In this document: one piece after another, positions 36,001 through 51,500 of the stretch
How the letters are laid out: each line of letters opens with the position of its first letter
How positions within the stretch are numbered: position 1 is the stretch's first letter
Source of the DNA: Sebastes aleutianus
Taxonomy: Eukaryota > Chordata > Actinopteri > Perciformes > Sebastidae
NCBI GenBank assembly: GCA_916700875.1
Contig: CAKAKS010000039.1
Location: forward strand, 22,961,315-23,025,314
DNA: 64,000 nucleotides
Direction of reading: 5' to 3'
The notes under the pieces: model-generated
Told to the model about the DNA's origin: nothing
Databases searched by the model: none
What the model saw: the letters and a program-made list of their open reading frames with translations, nothing else
Position numbers and translations under genes: made by a program

Positions 36001-39000
36001 GGCAAATTTATATTAGTGTCATAAGTCATGTTGAAAATAAATAGCTGGTTTACCTGCAGGCTTTCTGCTTTTATATTAGTCTCATTGATTTTAACTCTAA
36101 AGTCTCTTATTTATAGTGCGGAATTCAACCAGTTTTGTACATACAAATTCCAACCGATTATGCCATCATTAGTTTGTGAACAACCTCACCCTTCATCCCT
36201 CTGATCTTATTTAAACTTACAATATAAAACAAGTGGCAAAAGGTCTTAGAGATGCATAATTGGGGTTCTTTTGAGCTCACATAAGTGAAGGAATTGCTCC
36301 AGTCCTTCATCCACCAATACTCTGTCTACCAGTACGCCAATAACCGTTGGTGATAGTTGTTAGTGGAAGTGAATGGTCCTCAGTCTATAACATAATGCAT
36401 ACTCACATCCAGCGTGTCTTAGTGACTTTTAATGCTTGAATAAAAGATTCAGTGAATCTGAATAAAGACAGTAAGTGGACCTTGAGTACATATGACCCCA
36501 AGGGCAAGATACTGCATGTAACTAGATGACACACATATTTAAATACTGTGACATGTAACATTTATTCCAAAGTATGCTATGCCAGTAGTGATCTTCAATG
36601 CAGTCCTGCATTTATCCTATACATAACTGTCATAATCAGTTTTAATAGATAGATAGAATAGATAGATTCATTAGATAGATCATTATGAAACACTGAAAAA
36701 TGCCCAACACAGCTTTGCAGAGCTTCAGATGTCTTGTTTTGTTCCACCAAAAGTCCAAAACCCCAAAAATATTCATTTTACAACAATATATAACAAAGAC
36801 AAGCAGCAGATCCTCTCATCTGAGAGGCTTCAATTAGGGCGGTGATAATGATTGGTTCAAACAGCATGATATGCGGCATCAGCGGTGTCTGATTTGTTTA
36901 TGCATTTATCCTGATTTTAATGCTATATAAATAAGCTGTATTGTTTAGACTATGATTAGGTGCAGTATATTGTTGCTTTCTAAATGACTAAGATGACACA
37001 GTTTTAAAGCTGTTTAAATACTACATAGAGGGACAATGAGGCGCAGCATTTTTTTCAGCGGGAAGATGCTTTGTTTGAGTTTGGTTGCTATGATACGGAA
37101 TATCAGTGGGAGTTAAAATGTTGGCACAAAGTAGAGTACTTGCTCTGGATGAAGGGAAGGCGGAAGGACGGACACTGCAGGGCCATTGTTGTTGTTGGTC
37201 AGCACTTGTAGGATGTTACGGTTTGTCTTTGCGGTATTTGTCCCGCAACTCCTCCACTGTTAGTGCAGCGTTTCACCCAAAGTTGTTTCAAATCTCCGAC
37301 CAGAAAAAAACTCCGAACATGCAGCGCTCAGTGCAGAATACACACTCAGCATCTCGGTAAACAGCTGGACGAAAAAAAGAAGAAGAAAAAAACTTCAACA
37401 TAGCATAGCATGGCTTGTCAATATCGCGGTATTGCTATATCGCGGTTATTGTAACAGCCCTAGATGGAATCAGAGATTATCTGGCATTGTTTCACTGTTT
37501 TTGCTTGAAATATCACTGAAATGGTTAATGGATTGTCAAATTTGTGTCTGATTATTCTTTCATCACCTAATGGTTTCAGCTCTAGTAATTCCTTCCTTCA
37601 AAATATCCACTTCCTGTCAGCCTGTCTTGTCTTTTTCTTCTTCAGTCATCGATTTCCTACATTTCTCAGAATGCCAATAGCAAAAATTGTGTGAACCGGT
37701 TGCATTAAAGCGTTTTTTCAGTGCCATTACTTGTTAAGTGTTATTATATAGTAAGGTACACAAACTGGCACATTAACTGTGGCTGTATCGGCCCTCCTGA
37801 TGTTGTCTGGAGTAACAGAGGACCACTAGATGTTACATGGTGTAAAGCGAAGTTGGCTACATGTTCTTCAGGATTGTATGGTGCTGTTTGGTTCCACCAC
37901 TTCACCAGTTAGCTAAAGTATGCACACGTATGCCATTACCACAGCAACCACTACGGATCCACTAGGTTAGTCATGCAACACAAGGCAATTTAGGCTGTAC
38001 AGCCACTCCTGAACATCAACTTTGACAAACAAATGAACTAAGATGGAGATGGAGATTTTCCTTCATACATTTTTTATAATATCATAAATCTTGATTTGGA
38101 ATACTTTCACCAATTCACAGTCCAGATGCCTTATAACCAAGCAGAAACATGGAAAATTGCATTTTGCTGTTTAGCATACAGTCTCTTTGTGAAATGCTGG
38201 GTGGAGTTTCACGGTGCTTTAATAGCTCCATGGTCCCGGACACACTATTGATTTCTAGAGCATTTCTCATCAAATAATAAAATACGCCTGGCGTGTCATA
38301 CAGTACATTACATTCCTCATGTCCTTATAGTGACCTTTGATTGCAGACACGATCGCTGAGAGTAGCTGTACCTGAATGTCACATTGATCAGGATTGGATG
38401 TCGTTGCTTAGCATGTTTGCCCGGTGCTGCTTATTGGTGAAATAAGGCGGTGTCACTGACTGTCAGGGACAGCCGTCCGTCATGATTAGTATTCTTGCAG
38501 TTTCATCACAAAAGGATGGAAGCATGTTGAGCTTAGATATACTGTATATTATATGTGCCTGGCCAATTCATAACCTGCTTGGTCAGCTGAGTAAGAAATA
38601 TCACAGGTGTCTTTTCCACCAACCTTGAGCCAAGTGTTCACTCCAAATGTAAAAGTGCCTGACTGAATGACTGAATATGTTTCCTTTATGTGTTTTATTT
38701 GATTTTATCGCCAGTGATTTATTTAAAGGTGCTAAATTTGATATCTAGAGCATTAATAAAACTATGTGTAAATATAAAGCTATAGGGGAGTAATGTCTAC
38801 CTGAGCAAAGAATGAAGTCACTCTCCCTCTGTGTGTGTTGTAGTCCGAGCTTCTCTGTGCTTTGTTGACGTTGCCAGGCCGCACATGCTTTTAGTGTATG
38901 TTCGTGCACGTGAGCGTGCCCCACTGGCTCGCTCACGGCCGCCACTCTGCACTGCTCTCATACAGCGGTTACAGCTGATAACGCTGTCTCAGCCGATGGT

Positions 39001-42000
39001 GCCATCGTGGAAGCGTAGCTTCAACGTTCTCATCCCAACTCGTCATATACTGACGCTTTGTCAGACCCCTCGACGTCAGTTTTCGGTCGCAGTAAACACG
39101 TGCTTAATTTTGTACAAAACACTTGCTTAGGTTCAGGTAATAAAACCACTATACTTAGGTTTTGGAAAAAACAACATGGTTGGGCTTAAAAATACTACGT
39201 TTGTAGTGAAAAAATGAGAACAGGCTGGTAGCACCCACCCTCTGGTTACACCCAGGTAAGCACTGTCATCTCTGTACTTTCGCCGTTGGTACTATTAGCG
39301 CTGTTAGCACCATTAGCTGCAAGCCGCCGACTCGCCATCACCATGTTGAGAGCCGTTAAGAAGCAATAGAAATGCTCCCAATCCCGTATTTAGCACCTTT
39401 TAAGAAAAGTACCACTTTTCACAATTTACAGTTGATCACATTTAGCTGTCATGGGTGCAAATGTTAATAATACAAATGCAGTATTTGTTTAATTCTTGCA
39501 TTAATTCTTGTTTTATTGGTCCTGCTGCACACTGCAATGTAGATTTAATGTAGAATATTGAAAATTGCAATATATTCGTCTTTTCATTAGAAAAAAAATA
39601 AAAATGGATTTTCCTATAGTGGAATCGTTCACCAATTTATCCTAATGATATCGCCTGTCGTTATCTTAACCGGGTGACTGTACCGTTCCATGTCTGTGGT
39701 GGTTTCAAAATCGAATTATGGCTTAACTGCAGCTAACCCCAACACAACAGGAGCATATCCAATCACATTTGTGTGAAAAATGAGACGGGCCATATTTTCA
39801 ATTACATTTCAGCATAAAGGGATTGTTAATCCTGTCTCCCGTGCTGCCAGAAGCCGTTAATGAATTTGCTTATCCTCCAAGATACTGATGTGACTTTCCT
39901 CCGCGTGTGGAAAAAAAAAAATAGAAAGTAGTCTTTTTCTTTGTCCTCCTCACACAATACTGTGTCTGACTGTAATGGATGCAAATCTATTCACAGCAAG
40001 GTTAAACAGTTTGTTTTGCTGAAGCTGCCGCTCTGTTTATGTACAAAGTTGAATCAGATGATCTCATAAAGCCTCGAGCCATGATTTGCAGAACGCCGTA
40101 GCCTCCTCTTCTGCCGGCTTTGTCTGCTTAGTGATTTATTGGATTGAAGATATTTTCTCATTCAGAAATATATTTTCCCAGCTTTTACAACAAAGAGCAC
40201 AAGAGCTGGGACAGGTGGATAAAAGGGTTTTCTCTGGTATTTGTTGTTATGAGTTTAGAAACTCCCCCAAAATTTCCCCCTGTGATGGTGGAAAGCCGCA
40301 AAGCTGGCAAAGCTGTTTTGCATTCACAAACTTTTGTGTGAAATAAAAAGCATTGCAATTATTTTCATTATCAATTAATCTATTGATAGAATAGAATTGA
40401 ATAGAATTTTAAATAACTGATTTGATAGTTGTTCTTTAAAATATCGAAGACATAGTGACAAAAGCCAAAGGTGACATTTTTAAATCTGTGTTTTATCCAA
40501 CAAGCAATACAAAGCCTAAAGATACTCAGTTCAAAATGATATCAAATAGAGAAAAAACGCTTCACATTTGAGAGGCTTTAACAGAATTTTTTATTTATTT
40601 TTTTTGCTTAAAGGAACAGTGTAACATTTCGAGGGGATCTATTAGCAGAAATGGAATATAAAATTCATGAATTTTATTTTCTTTAGTGTATAATCACCTG
40701 AAACTAAGAATCATTGTGTTTTCGTTAGCTTAGAATGAGCCCTTCATATCGACATAGGGAGCGGGTCCTCTACATGGAGTCTACAGTAGCCCTGAACGGA
40801 CAAACCAAACACTGGTTCTAGAGAGAGACTTTTGCGTTTTTACGTTACCTGAAAACCACCGTAGTTCTCTGACAAGTTGTGAAACTGTGGTAACGTGAGC
40901 CGCAGGGTGCTAAACCGTGGTACCGCCAGCCGCCGTCTGACATCCATTGCTCCTAAAGTAGTGTTATCATGGTAAGGATGGCCTCTGAGCAAGGTGAACG
41001 GTGTTACCACGGTTTTGCACTTTTGCAAAAATGCTGTCACAAGTTCTGAGAGCCCAAGGTAACATTTTCAAATCCCTAGTTTTGTCCATCCAGCAATACA
41101 AATCCCAAAGATATTCTGTTTGAAATGATATAAAACAGAGAAAAAACACTTTACATTTGAGAAGCTCAATAAATATTTAAATTTCTTGCTGCAATGATTA
41201 ATCAAAACTGCAGATTATATTGATTTACTAATTGATTAATCAATTGTTTCAGCTCTAAAATTTGTTTTCAATCTTTAAAACTCATAAGTTTTACTACTGT
41301 CAGACTGTCCAACCAGTCAACGCTTTCCACGACATTTTCACTCAGACTTAAAAAATACAAAACACTTTTTACTTGGGCTGTCCCCTCTTAGTTAATCAAT
41401 CGATTAATTGGTCGTTTGGTCTCAGTCAACTAAGATTTCTTTAGTTATTTATTTTTTTTTAATGCTTTTTTCATGATGAATGACTTATTTCCAAGAAACT
41501 TATGATTACATTTCTGGTAAACACAAGATTTAAAGACAGTGGTACTTTTGTGTGATTCTCTATGGAGAAACTCAGTTTTACAGATCTGTTGGTTAAATCA
41601 GTTAATCAAGTAGATGGCAAAATTGTATGAGTGTTAGTCCACTAAGAGTTTCTGTGGTGAAGGACAGCCCTCATTTTTCCATGGGGGGCAAATCTATTTG
41701 GTTTGGACCATAAATGAAAAACGTTTTCCACCATTACTCAAACTCTTCAAGAACATAACAGCCAAATGGACAATAAAACAGCTGGTTTTGTGTTTAATTT
41801 GAGTCCGAGGCAGCTGATGCACCGACTGCTCGGAGGCACCAGGTCTGGTTCACATTAGGAAGCAGGTCTGGTCCATCCGAGGCCTGAACCAGTCAACAGT
41901 TAGCTTGGTGATGGATGGTGTATTAATGCTCTCAGTCCCTCTGTGTTGTCACTGTGCATTACACAAATTAGGGCAAACAAATGCCCGCCCCCCTCAGTCT

Positions 42001-42462
42001 ACCCACCTCCCACACACACTATTCACACGTTTTCCCCACGCCACCTTGCTCTGCCCCTGCTAATATTGCTAACAGGCTTGATGTGTTTGTGTGTGTGTTA
42101 CCTTGTTGTTACCTTGATGGTGAGCTAAGTTCCATTGAATTAACTCAGATGGATGTACAGACGCATTACATCATCACATCTGGCTTACATCACCAGCCCC
42201 TCACATTTCCTTTAAATGACAAACGGGATTTTCAACGCAAGTCCCGTCCGCTCTACGTTCCCCTTTGTTGTCCTCTCTTCTACACGAGGGCGACTAATTC
42301 TGAGGTCTGTGATATCGATGGATAAGATGAGTCGAATGTATGCTAAAGGTTTTCTACTGTGGGCGTTCTTTCACAGTCTGGTGTGTAGTTAGTGTGGGCG
42401 TTTGTGTGGGTTGTCTGTCTGAGCATCATGCATGTGCATAAAGACACACACAGACACACACA

Positions 42463-42503
<41 letters not shown>

Positions 42504-45500
42504 GTGACACGGTCACCGTCATTAGACCTTCACAGGCATCTGCTCATGCCTGCAACGTGATGTGATCCTTCACCTTCTACATGACAGTTGGCCATTTAGC
42601 ACTAAATTTATGCCGCCCATGCCCTTTATCAATGCATTCTGAGGAGGGGGGGCAGATAGAGGGCGTCACTCAGCGGCCTAGCTTTGATTTGTGTTACTGC
42701 TTTTACTCAACCAGACATGGTAATGACACACTGGGCTTCTGAGAAGCTCTGATGGATGCCGAGCCCGAGTAATGCGGATACTATGTATGTACATTAGCCA
42801 ACATCCGGATACACACTGGTAGTGGAAGGGGAACTCTTTCCACAACATAACCGCCATGCGAATCTCAAAAAATAGCTTGGCTGAGATCATACCTAATGCC
42901 TACTAGTGTTGTCACGATACTGAAATTTCTAACCTCGATACAATACCTTGAAAAATATCCATATTAAATTCCATTTTCAATATCACAGGGAGAGATTGAT
43001 ACAACATTGAGGGCATAACATTTTAGATTTTTATTAAAACATAAACAGCGGTGTTTGTGTGTGAGGCATTATGTTTTTTTGGGGTTGTATGTACATACAT
43101 ACCGTTCACGTGAACGTGATATCTCAGGAAAGCCTTGAGCGAATATGCTCAAATTTGGCACGAACGTCCTGATTAGGTTTTGGAGGTCAAAGGTCAAGGT
43201 CACTGTGACCTCATAAAACATGTTTTTGTCCATAACAAAGAATTCACATGCTTATGACAATTTCACAGAAATGTCTAACAGTATGAAATGATGAAGTGAT
43301 GACATTTTGGACAGACATGAATGTAAACTGCAGCTTGACTGGTTGGCGGAGGCATACAACCACGAGGTGGTAATTCTAGTCAGTTATTTCACAACAAGTA
43401 TCCCTAAACTTGTTTTTAAAGCTTTTTTTTTAAAGTTGTGAACATGATAAGCTAAATACTGAGCAGGACATTTTACAGTTAAAAAATGGCTGATGGCATC
43501 ACTGTTTCTAAATTACCTCTATATCTTTGACATTTCTGTCCTGCAATTTCCATTGGCCAACATATAAGCCGATATTGATGAATCAATGATGAGCTAATAT
43601 TGGCCGGGCTGTAAAGTGAAAATGGAATATCTGCAAACCTTAAAAATCTCCAATTTTAAAGCAGTAATTTGACATTTTGGGAAATATTCATATTCACTTT
43701 CTTGTTGTGAGGTAACTAAGATACCGCTGTCATGTCTGTGCTTCAAGTATTGAGGTAGAGCCAGGGAGACATTTAGCTCAGCTTAGATTAAAGACTGCTA
43801 GCCTGGCTATAACCAAAGTTAAAAAATACGCCCACCAGCACCTCTAGAGAAATAACACTATCTCGTACAGTATGATTAATCCACACACAAACAGAAATGT
43901 AAAAAAAAGTGGTTTTACATGAAGTGCTGTAACTGTTTCTTGCTGCGTGTCAAGAAATAGTTTCTTCACTCGTATAAAACGACAAACTGTGGTTTCTGTT
44001 TGTGTACGGATTAAACAAACTGGCTATTAACGTGTTAATTGCTGAGCATCTGAGGTGCTAGTAGGCATTAGTTTTAAACTTTGGAGAGAGCCAGGCTCGC
44101 TATTCATTTAAAGTAAAGAGAGGTTCAGATAACTTTTGGAAAATTAAACAGTCTTATCAGACGCCAAAGCACTGCACAGTGGTTTACAATTATAGATTTA
44201 TAATCATACATATTTTTCAGCTTTTGGTTCAGGACCCATTCATTTATTATATTGTATTCTTTGTTAAGACCAAAGAGGGGACATGTAGCGATAGACTGTA
44301 TATAACAAGTGGACATTTAATGCTTATCTGATGCCAAAGCACTGCACAGCGGTTTGTAATTATAGATTTATAATTACATCAGACTCTGGAAGGCTATCAT
44401 GGTGAATATCAGTTTATTCTCTCCCCTCTCATGACTAAGGTCCTCTGCATTGTGAGAGCTCTCAATGAAATGACATCACTGCTAATGACGGTGTGAACTT
44501 GCAAATTTCCCCATTGTGGGACTAATAAAGGAATATCTTATCTTATCTTATTTTAACTCAGCCGGAGTTGTAGGTGAAGTTCAACGGAGGTTCAGAGTCA
44601 CTATGTTGCTCATTCCTTCTGGCAGTTTTTCTCTATTAGTATATTTGCTTATCCAGTTTAACTGTAGTGAGACACATGGTGACAGCAGTTATCCTTGTGG
44701 ATGAGCTTGTCTGGATTTGATTTGCTTCTTTGGGAATTAAAGTCTGATCATTATTCAGGGAAAGTGCTGCTTTGATAGGATTCACAGATGACAAAGTAAA
44801 AGAAACAAACACCTGATGAGGCTGTGTTATTTTGTTATCAGCCTGTTGAGACAAAGCTGTGCATTTTCTCAAAGACGTCCATGTCTGAACAGACACTTTT
44901 TAAATTTCCCTGGTGGCTGGAGAGACTTCCAAACATTCAGAAAAAGGCTGTGAATAATATTATAGGCTGCCTACGTAGAGAAGGTCACCTCTCTAGTTTG
45001 ATGCCCTCTGAGCTCTTCACTTCACTTGACCTTAAAGGGTCAGAACACACTTCACCGGCGTGGTATCTAAACATGCAGATAAAAAGTGGTGGAGTAAGTA
45101 TTCAGATCCTTTACTGAAGTAAAAGTATCTTTATCACACTGTGAAAATACTCCATTACAAATCGTTCTTGTCCTACACTGGGAATGTTACTCATTTAAAA
45201 GTATTTAAGTATTATGAGAAAAATTTACTATAGGGCTGCAACTGACAATTATTTAATTACGGATTAATCTGCTGATTACTTTCTTGATCAATCCATTAAT
45301 GGTTTGGTATGTAAAACATAAGAAAATATTGAGAAACTCCCAGCACTCAAAGTGACATCTTCAAATAGTTTTGTCTAACCAACGGTCTACAGTCCAAACC
45401 TCAAAATTCATCAGTTATCAAAACCGTTCTACATATGTTTTGCTCGTTGAATTTTAATTTGTAAAGTAAATAGTAGCTGTAGCTGTCAGATAAATATAGT

Positions 45501-48500
45501 GGAGTAACAAGTACAATATTTCCCTCCAATGTAGTGGAGTAGAAGTGTTAGAATAATAGATAGATAGTTAATAGAAATACTCATGTAAAGTACATATAAC
45601 TTGTGCCATACTTGAGTAAATGTACTTAATTTCTTTCTACCACTAGAGACAGTAAACAAAACTATTTCCATTAGACTGAAATATCTTCAGCTTTTCTTTG
45701 CCCAGTTCTCTCTCAGCAGAATCTCATTCATAAAACTGATGAATTTCCAAAATCGGGTGTTGTTTTAAATTTTAAGGGTGCTCCGATCGGCCAGTGATCG
45801 TTATAGCTCGATATTTGTTCTAAATAGTTTGAACGCTGGTCTCTATAGAGGTCGATCAGATGAGTCTGTCCGAAAACCAAACAAAACATGCAAGACAATT
45901 TCTCTATGCGCCGCTAAAATGGCTTTTTGTGAGTTGTGTCTCTTTAAGAGAACGAGGGGATATGTTGGATATATTGCCCGCCAATAAATCAACAGTTGTC
46001 AATTCATGATCATTTCTCATCTCCTTAATTTTAATACTTAATGTTATTAAGAATAGTTAAATCAATAATTTAAAAATGCTACACGCTAAATAGAAGGCTT
46101 CAAATGGAGCCTGTGATTGGTATCGACCGATGATGGCATCCAGCAATCGGAGATCGGCCCCAAATATCTTGATTGAAGCACCTTAGTAGCAAATATGCTT
46201 TGTATCAAGGGGATCCTCATTAGAAGACATTTAGGCACATGCTGTCCTCCAGTGTTATTGTTAGTAGCTTGCTTTTTGCATAAATTAATTCCTTAAATAT
46301 CAGTTTTATAATGCTATGATAATGTGTTCTAATTAACCAAGCCACATAAAAGCTGTACTGTCATATGGTAATGAGCTCCATCGTGTGTCTCTTATGCCAC
46401 ATAAAATAGAGCTGTAGTGGACTAAAACACTTCATTCTTCATGCATTTTTCATGCATTTTTGTTTATAACCACCCTGAGTTTATGACATAGTAGAGGTGT
46501 CTCCTGTTATGTTTCCCAAGTTTCATCTAGCACATGTTGAAAATTATGCCTCACTTTCAAAGGCAGCCTTTAAAGGTTGAGGGAGGTAATGTCACGTAAA
46601 CCTGTCCTTCCCTTTCTTCTCCTCCAGCCTGTCTGTTTGGAGCCCTCTTCACCTCTCGTGTCTCATCTGAGGGGAAGAAAGTGTGAATGGTAATAGAGAC
46701 TGACTATCATTGCAGGCTAACGCTGCCATTACCCAACCTCTGATAGATGAAGCCATTGGAGGGTGTTATCAGAGCCAGCTGTGAGGGCTGAGCTATGCAT
46801 TATACATGGGCAGTAACCCTGACACTGTGTGCAGACACACACAGAATCACAGATATGTGTGGCACGCAGACTGTGAGGCCAGTTATGAGCACATATCTGA
46901 ATATTCACACACTTAAAATCCTGCAGACAGTGACTCACAAGCTATAAAAGCACAATGATACAGTCAAGATATTGTTTGAATGCTAGACCTGATGGAAGAT
47001 ACAGTATTGAATGTGGCATCATCGTTGGTATCAGACATATTTTTCAGCCGTGGGTTCAGGACCCATTGTTTCATTTATTGTACTGTACCCTTTTATAAGA
47101 GCAGAGGAGATACAAATAGCCATGGACTGTATAAGAATTGGATGTAGTCACCCTGACGTCACCCATTGGTTTTTGAACTCCCGTCTTGAAACCTCAAGTT
47201 TGGCATTTTGGGCCGTTTTTGTAACCAGAAGTGACACGAGAGGGTGGAGCTAAGTACAACCAAATGCTGAATAAAACATTTTTAGGTGCCCAAAATGTTA
47301 TAATTAATGTGGTAGCGACCTGGTAGCCACAAGGTTGCCACGCCCTAAAGCATACCCTGCTTTATGGTCTATTTTACTCCATAAAATAGGGACCATAATT
47401 TACTCAATGAACATCATGCTGTATTGAAGAAGACTTGAAACTAGCAATTGAGACCATAAACTCATGTTTACAATGATTACTGAGGTAATAAATCAAGTGA
47501 ATAGTAGGGTCATTTTCTCATAGACTTCTATACAATCAGACTTCTTTTTGCAACCAGAGGAGTCGCCCCCTGCTGGCTGTTAGAAAGAATGCAAGTTTGA
47601 GCACTTTGGCATTGCCTTCACTTTTCAGACCCGGAGCATGGTGCCTGCAGATAGCATGAACATACAATGCCTATATTTGGTCTAGGGATGCTAATTTTGA
47701 ACTTTTTTTTAACCTATAACCGACCCTCGCTCTAGCGTTGCCGGTGGCTTCCTGCCACACACATACGGTCTGTCAGCGCGGCGTAACATTAGCGAGTGTC
47801 CGACAGACCGTGTGTGTGTGTGGCGGCGGTGAGTGTGTGTACAGTTTATTTGTTGGTGATTAAATGCTACGAGGCTGCAACTCCTCCGCTCAAGACTGGA
47901 GCTAACTTCCTGTATCTGCAACGCCGGCTCAGACTCTCTCAAGGTGGACCAGCTTTTTTCAGTTGATTTCAATGACTATCCATCTATCCATCTATCCATC
48001 TATCCATCCATCCATCCATCCATCTTTTCTCCTTAAAGTGACGAGCCGCTTCTGAGTTTTGCTCAGCTTTTTAATTAATTAATAATATTTCTTTTAACCG
48101 TTTAACCGATAGCGTTAATCTGTTAAAATGCTTAATGTCGGTTAATGGTTAAACGGTTAAATATTAACATCCCTAATTTGATCCAAATCATGAGCAAGTG
48201 CTTAAGTGGGTTTGTAAGAATTTTGGGATCAACTGTGTTCATTGGCCAGAAAAGGCTGAAAAATCCTATTCGCTACACTACCTAGACTTTTAAAACACAA
48301 GCAGTGGGCTGACTTTCTGAAGAAAAAATTGTATTTAATTGTGGAGAGAAGTTGATGATAAATGAGTGCCCACACTTCCAATTCAAATATCCTATAAGCA
48401 TAGCAGTGCAGCGGGAATATGTGCCACCTGTGCTTTCCCTACTGTGATGATTCAAAATGTGTGCTTTGATAAAGGCTTATTGTGGCCAAGATTTGCTGAA

Positions 48501-51500
48501 CAGGACATGGTCAAAACTCTCAAATGGACAAACTATGTAAAGGTGACATTGTTTATAAATGACTGTACCTCAAGCATATCTTTGCTGAGTTTGTACTGCA
48601 ATTTCTTGTTGCATATTGCCGACATGCAGCATACGGCAACACAAACGTGTGTGATAAGCTGAACTTGTCCCATAATGGTGAGGCTTGAGTAAGAATGATG
48701 CATCACTGCAATATCACACCTAACTCTGTTGTTGCTGAAGGAGTACATTTCTACATGGCCACAGCATATTTCTTCAAGTGGATACTTGCTACTCAGATGA
48801 TGTGGAGTGTAAATAGTGAGTTTAGTCTCCACTGGTCTGCTAGTTCCTACATACAGTACCAATCCAATAAAGCTCTTTTGGGATGAGGTGGTACAGGATG
48901 TAGTATGAATGTTCCACCAGGAAAAAAAAGGAATAATTAAGTCAGCATTTAGGATTTTAACCTGCCATGTTGAATATAGGCCTGGGCAGTATGACAATAT
49001 ATATCATAAAAACGATATAAAAGGTCTATAGTATATACTGGATTTTTCTACATCGTTTCCATCGCAATTTAGGCTATGCCTATATTTTTTCTCTATAATT
49101 TCACCATGTTATTTCATATAGATTATTTACTGAATTACCAGAAAAAATGCTAAATCGTGACATCGTTATAGGGATATGAAATGACCTATATCGTGATAGA
49201 AGATTTAGGCCATATCTCCCAGCCCTAGTTGAATATACTGTACAGTATATCTTGAAGAATTCAGGCACAAAGGCAAAACGGTGGCTACCTATTGTTGTGT
49301 GGTTGTACTTGATAACGTGAGCAGACTTTCAGGTAAATTTGGTGCTGGTTGGCTTTGATGGGCCGCTCCCTGTGTTATCTGCACCTTTACAAACATTCGA
49401 TGAAAGCATATAAAAATGCATACATGCACAGACTGAAAGAATTACATTTTGTGACTGATATGGTGTATTTAATAAACTCATCAAATTAAATATTGTTGCC
49501 AAAAATAAGAGTGATTTGAAAACCAGGTTTCCTGGAGGTATTTTTTTTATAAAGCACTCAAATTAACAGTTGAAATGTCAGAATTTCCTGCGTGTAAAAA
49601 ATTGACACACTCCGTTTTCCATCTCCACGTTTTGAGTACTCCCCGCTGAGAGCTCTCAACCTCCAATCCTGCTTCTAAAGGCTGGAGTGGTGAACTGGGA
49701 AGAGTGATATTCAAATCAAAGCTGCCTGAGCGTAATATGGAAATGAAGTCTAGTCATTGACAGGAATTCATAACCAGGCTGACGTATCACACACTCAGTG
49801 ATATCCAGTGAATCTTTCAGCATGGGAACACATGGGCAACGGATGATTGGGAACAGTTAATCAAATGTCACAGTATGCCTCCAGTGAGTAGTGCATGTGT
49901 TGAAATAGATGTACTCGAAGCAATGGTGGTATTTGCTTGTCTTTTTTAAACATTTAAGCAATGGAGATTGTGACAATAATGATGTAAAAGAAATCTGATC
50001 GCTATCCTGCGGTGGCACTGTTGTTCACTCGAAAAGTGACCGTAGTAGTTGTGTGACGAATTTAAAAAGAGAGCTTGAGAGAGAAGTTCAAACTCACACA
50101 CCTCCACGAATTGCTGCATGAAGTGGTCGTGATTGTCGGGTTGTCGGTTTCGGAAAGTTACAGAAATTGTTGAACGCCGCCCACCCTATTCAGCCGTTGG
50201 AAAGGTGTATGGGTGTATATCCGACACTTTGTTTAGAGTATACTGGCACCTTAAATGGTAACTTTGGTGTTTTTCAACCTAGACCCTATTTTCCCATGTT
50301 TTGTGTCTAACTGACTAATGGGAACAACACTTTTTGAATTTGGTCCAGTATTGAGGGAGAGCGCTGTAACCGGCAGCAGTGAAACGAGCAGCGAGGGCAA
50401 GAGAGCAGCGTCAATGTTAAAATGTTACGTACACTAAAAGTGTTTTTGCCACTGACAGGCTCAGATTGTTATTATTAGTGTCTGACAACATTATGGAGAG
50501 GACCCTACATAGAAATGAAATGCTTTTCTTTACCTTCAGCTCGATATGGTCTGTTCTCATTGTGAAATCTGAATATCCGTAAACTCTGGCTCAAATAAAT
50601 ACTAGAGCTGCACAATTTATTTAAGTTTTATCGAAATTGCAATATGGCCTTCTGCAATTTTCAAATCGCAGGAGGTGCAATATTTATTAAAGGCGAAATG
50701 TGTGTCAAAATACCATTTTAAATGAAATATTGCTGTGCTGCAGAGATGTCCTGACGTACACATCATAATCTACAGACTTAAGAAATATCTTTGTATGGGA
50801 CAGATCCCCCTCCCCCCAAAATCACACCATAATCATTTTAATGTTTTTTAATGAAAATGAGAATAATGATGTAAAAAAATATCATTCCCTATAAGATCGC
50901 AATTGCAGTATCCGTCAAAATAATCGCAATTTAGATATTTTTTCAAAATTGTGCAGCCCTAATAAATTTGGGCAGCCGTTGAATTCAAACACCTCATCTT
51001 CATTGTCGAAATAATCTAAATATTCAGCCATGACATTGAAAGTCTATTAGATAACACTAAGCCACGCTTTCTGTACTCCAACACGACAAACACTGTCCGG
51101 CTGGCATTCATGTATTCGCCCGTTGTCTTCCCACAACCTGGCCAGATTTCAAAACAAGACTTCTCCTTGAGTGAGACTCTTTCCATAATGTCAGACATTC
51201 ATAATAACAATCAGAGCCTGTCATGGCAAAAACAAGCACTTTTAGTGGATGTAAATGACGGTGTCAGCTTGCCCAAATAGCACCATAGAGCAGCATGTGA
51301 GCAGTTGCTGTCTACAGCGGACTCCCTCAATACTGGACCAATTTCAGATATTGTTGTTCCTATTAGTAGTAGTTTAGACTATTTCCAAGTTGTTTCTCCC
51401 AGTGTGAACAGCAATTACCAGACTTTTTATAGATCATTTAAAGCTGTCTTTGACCTGCAGCCTTTGGATGGGTGATTGGACACTTTTCGTACAGCTAGTT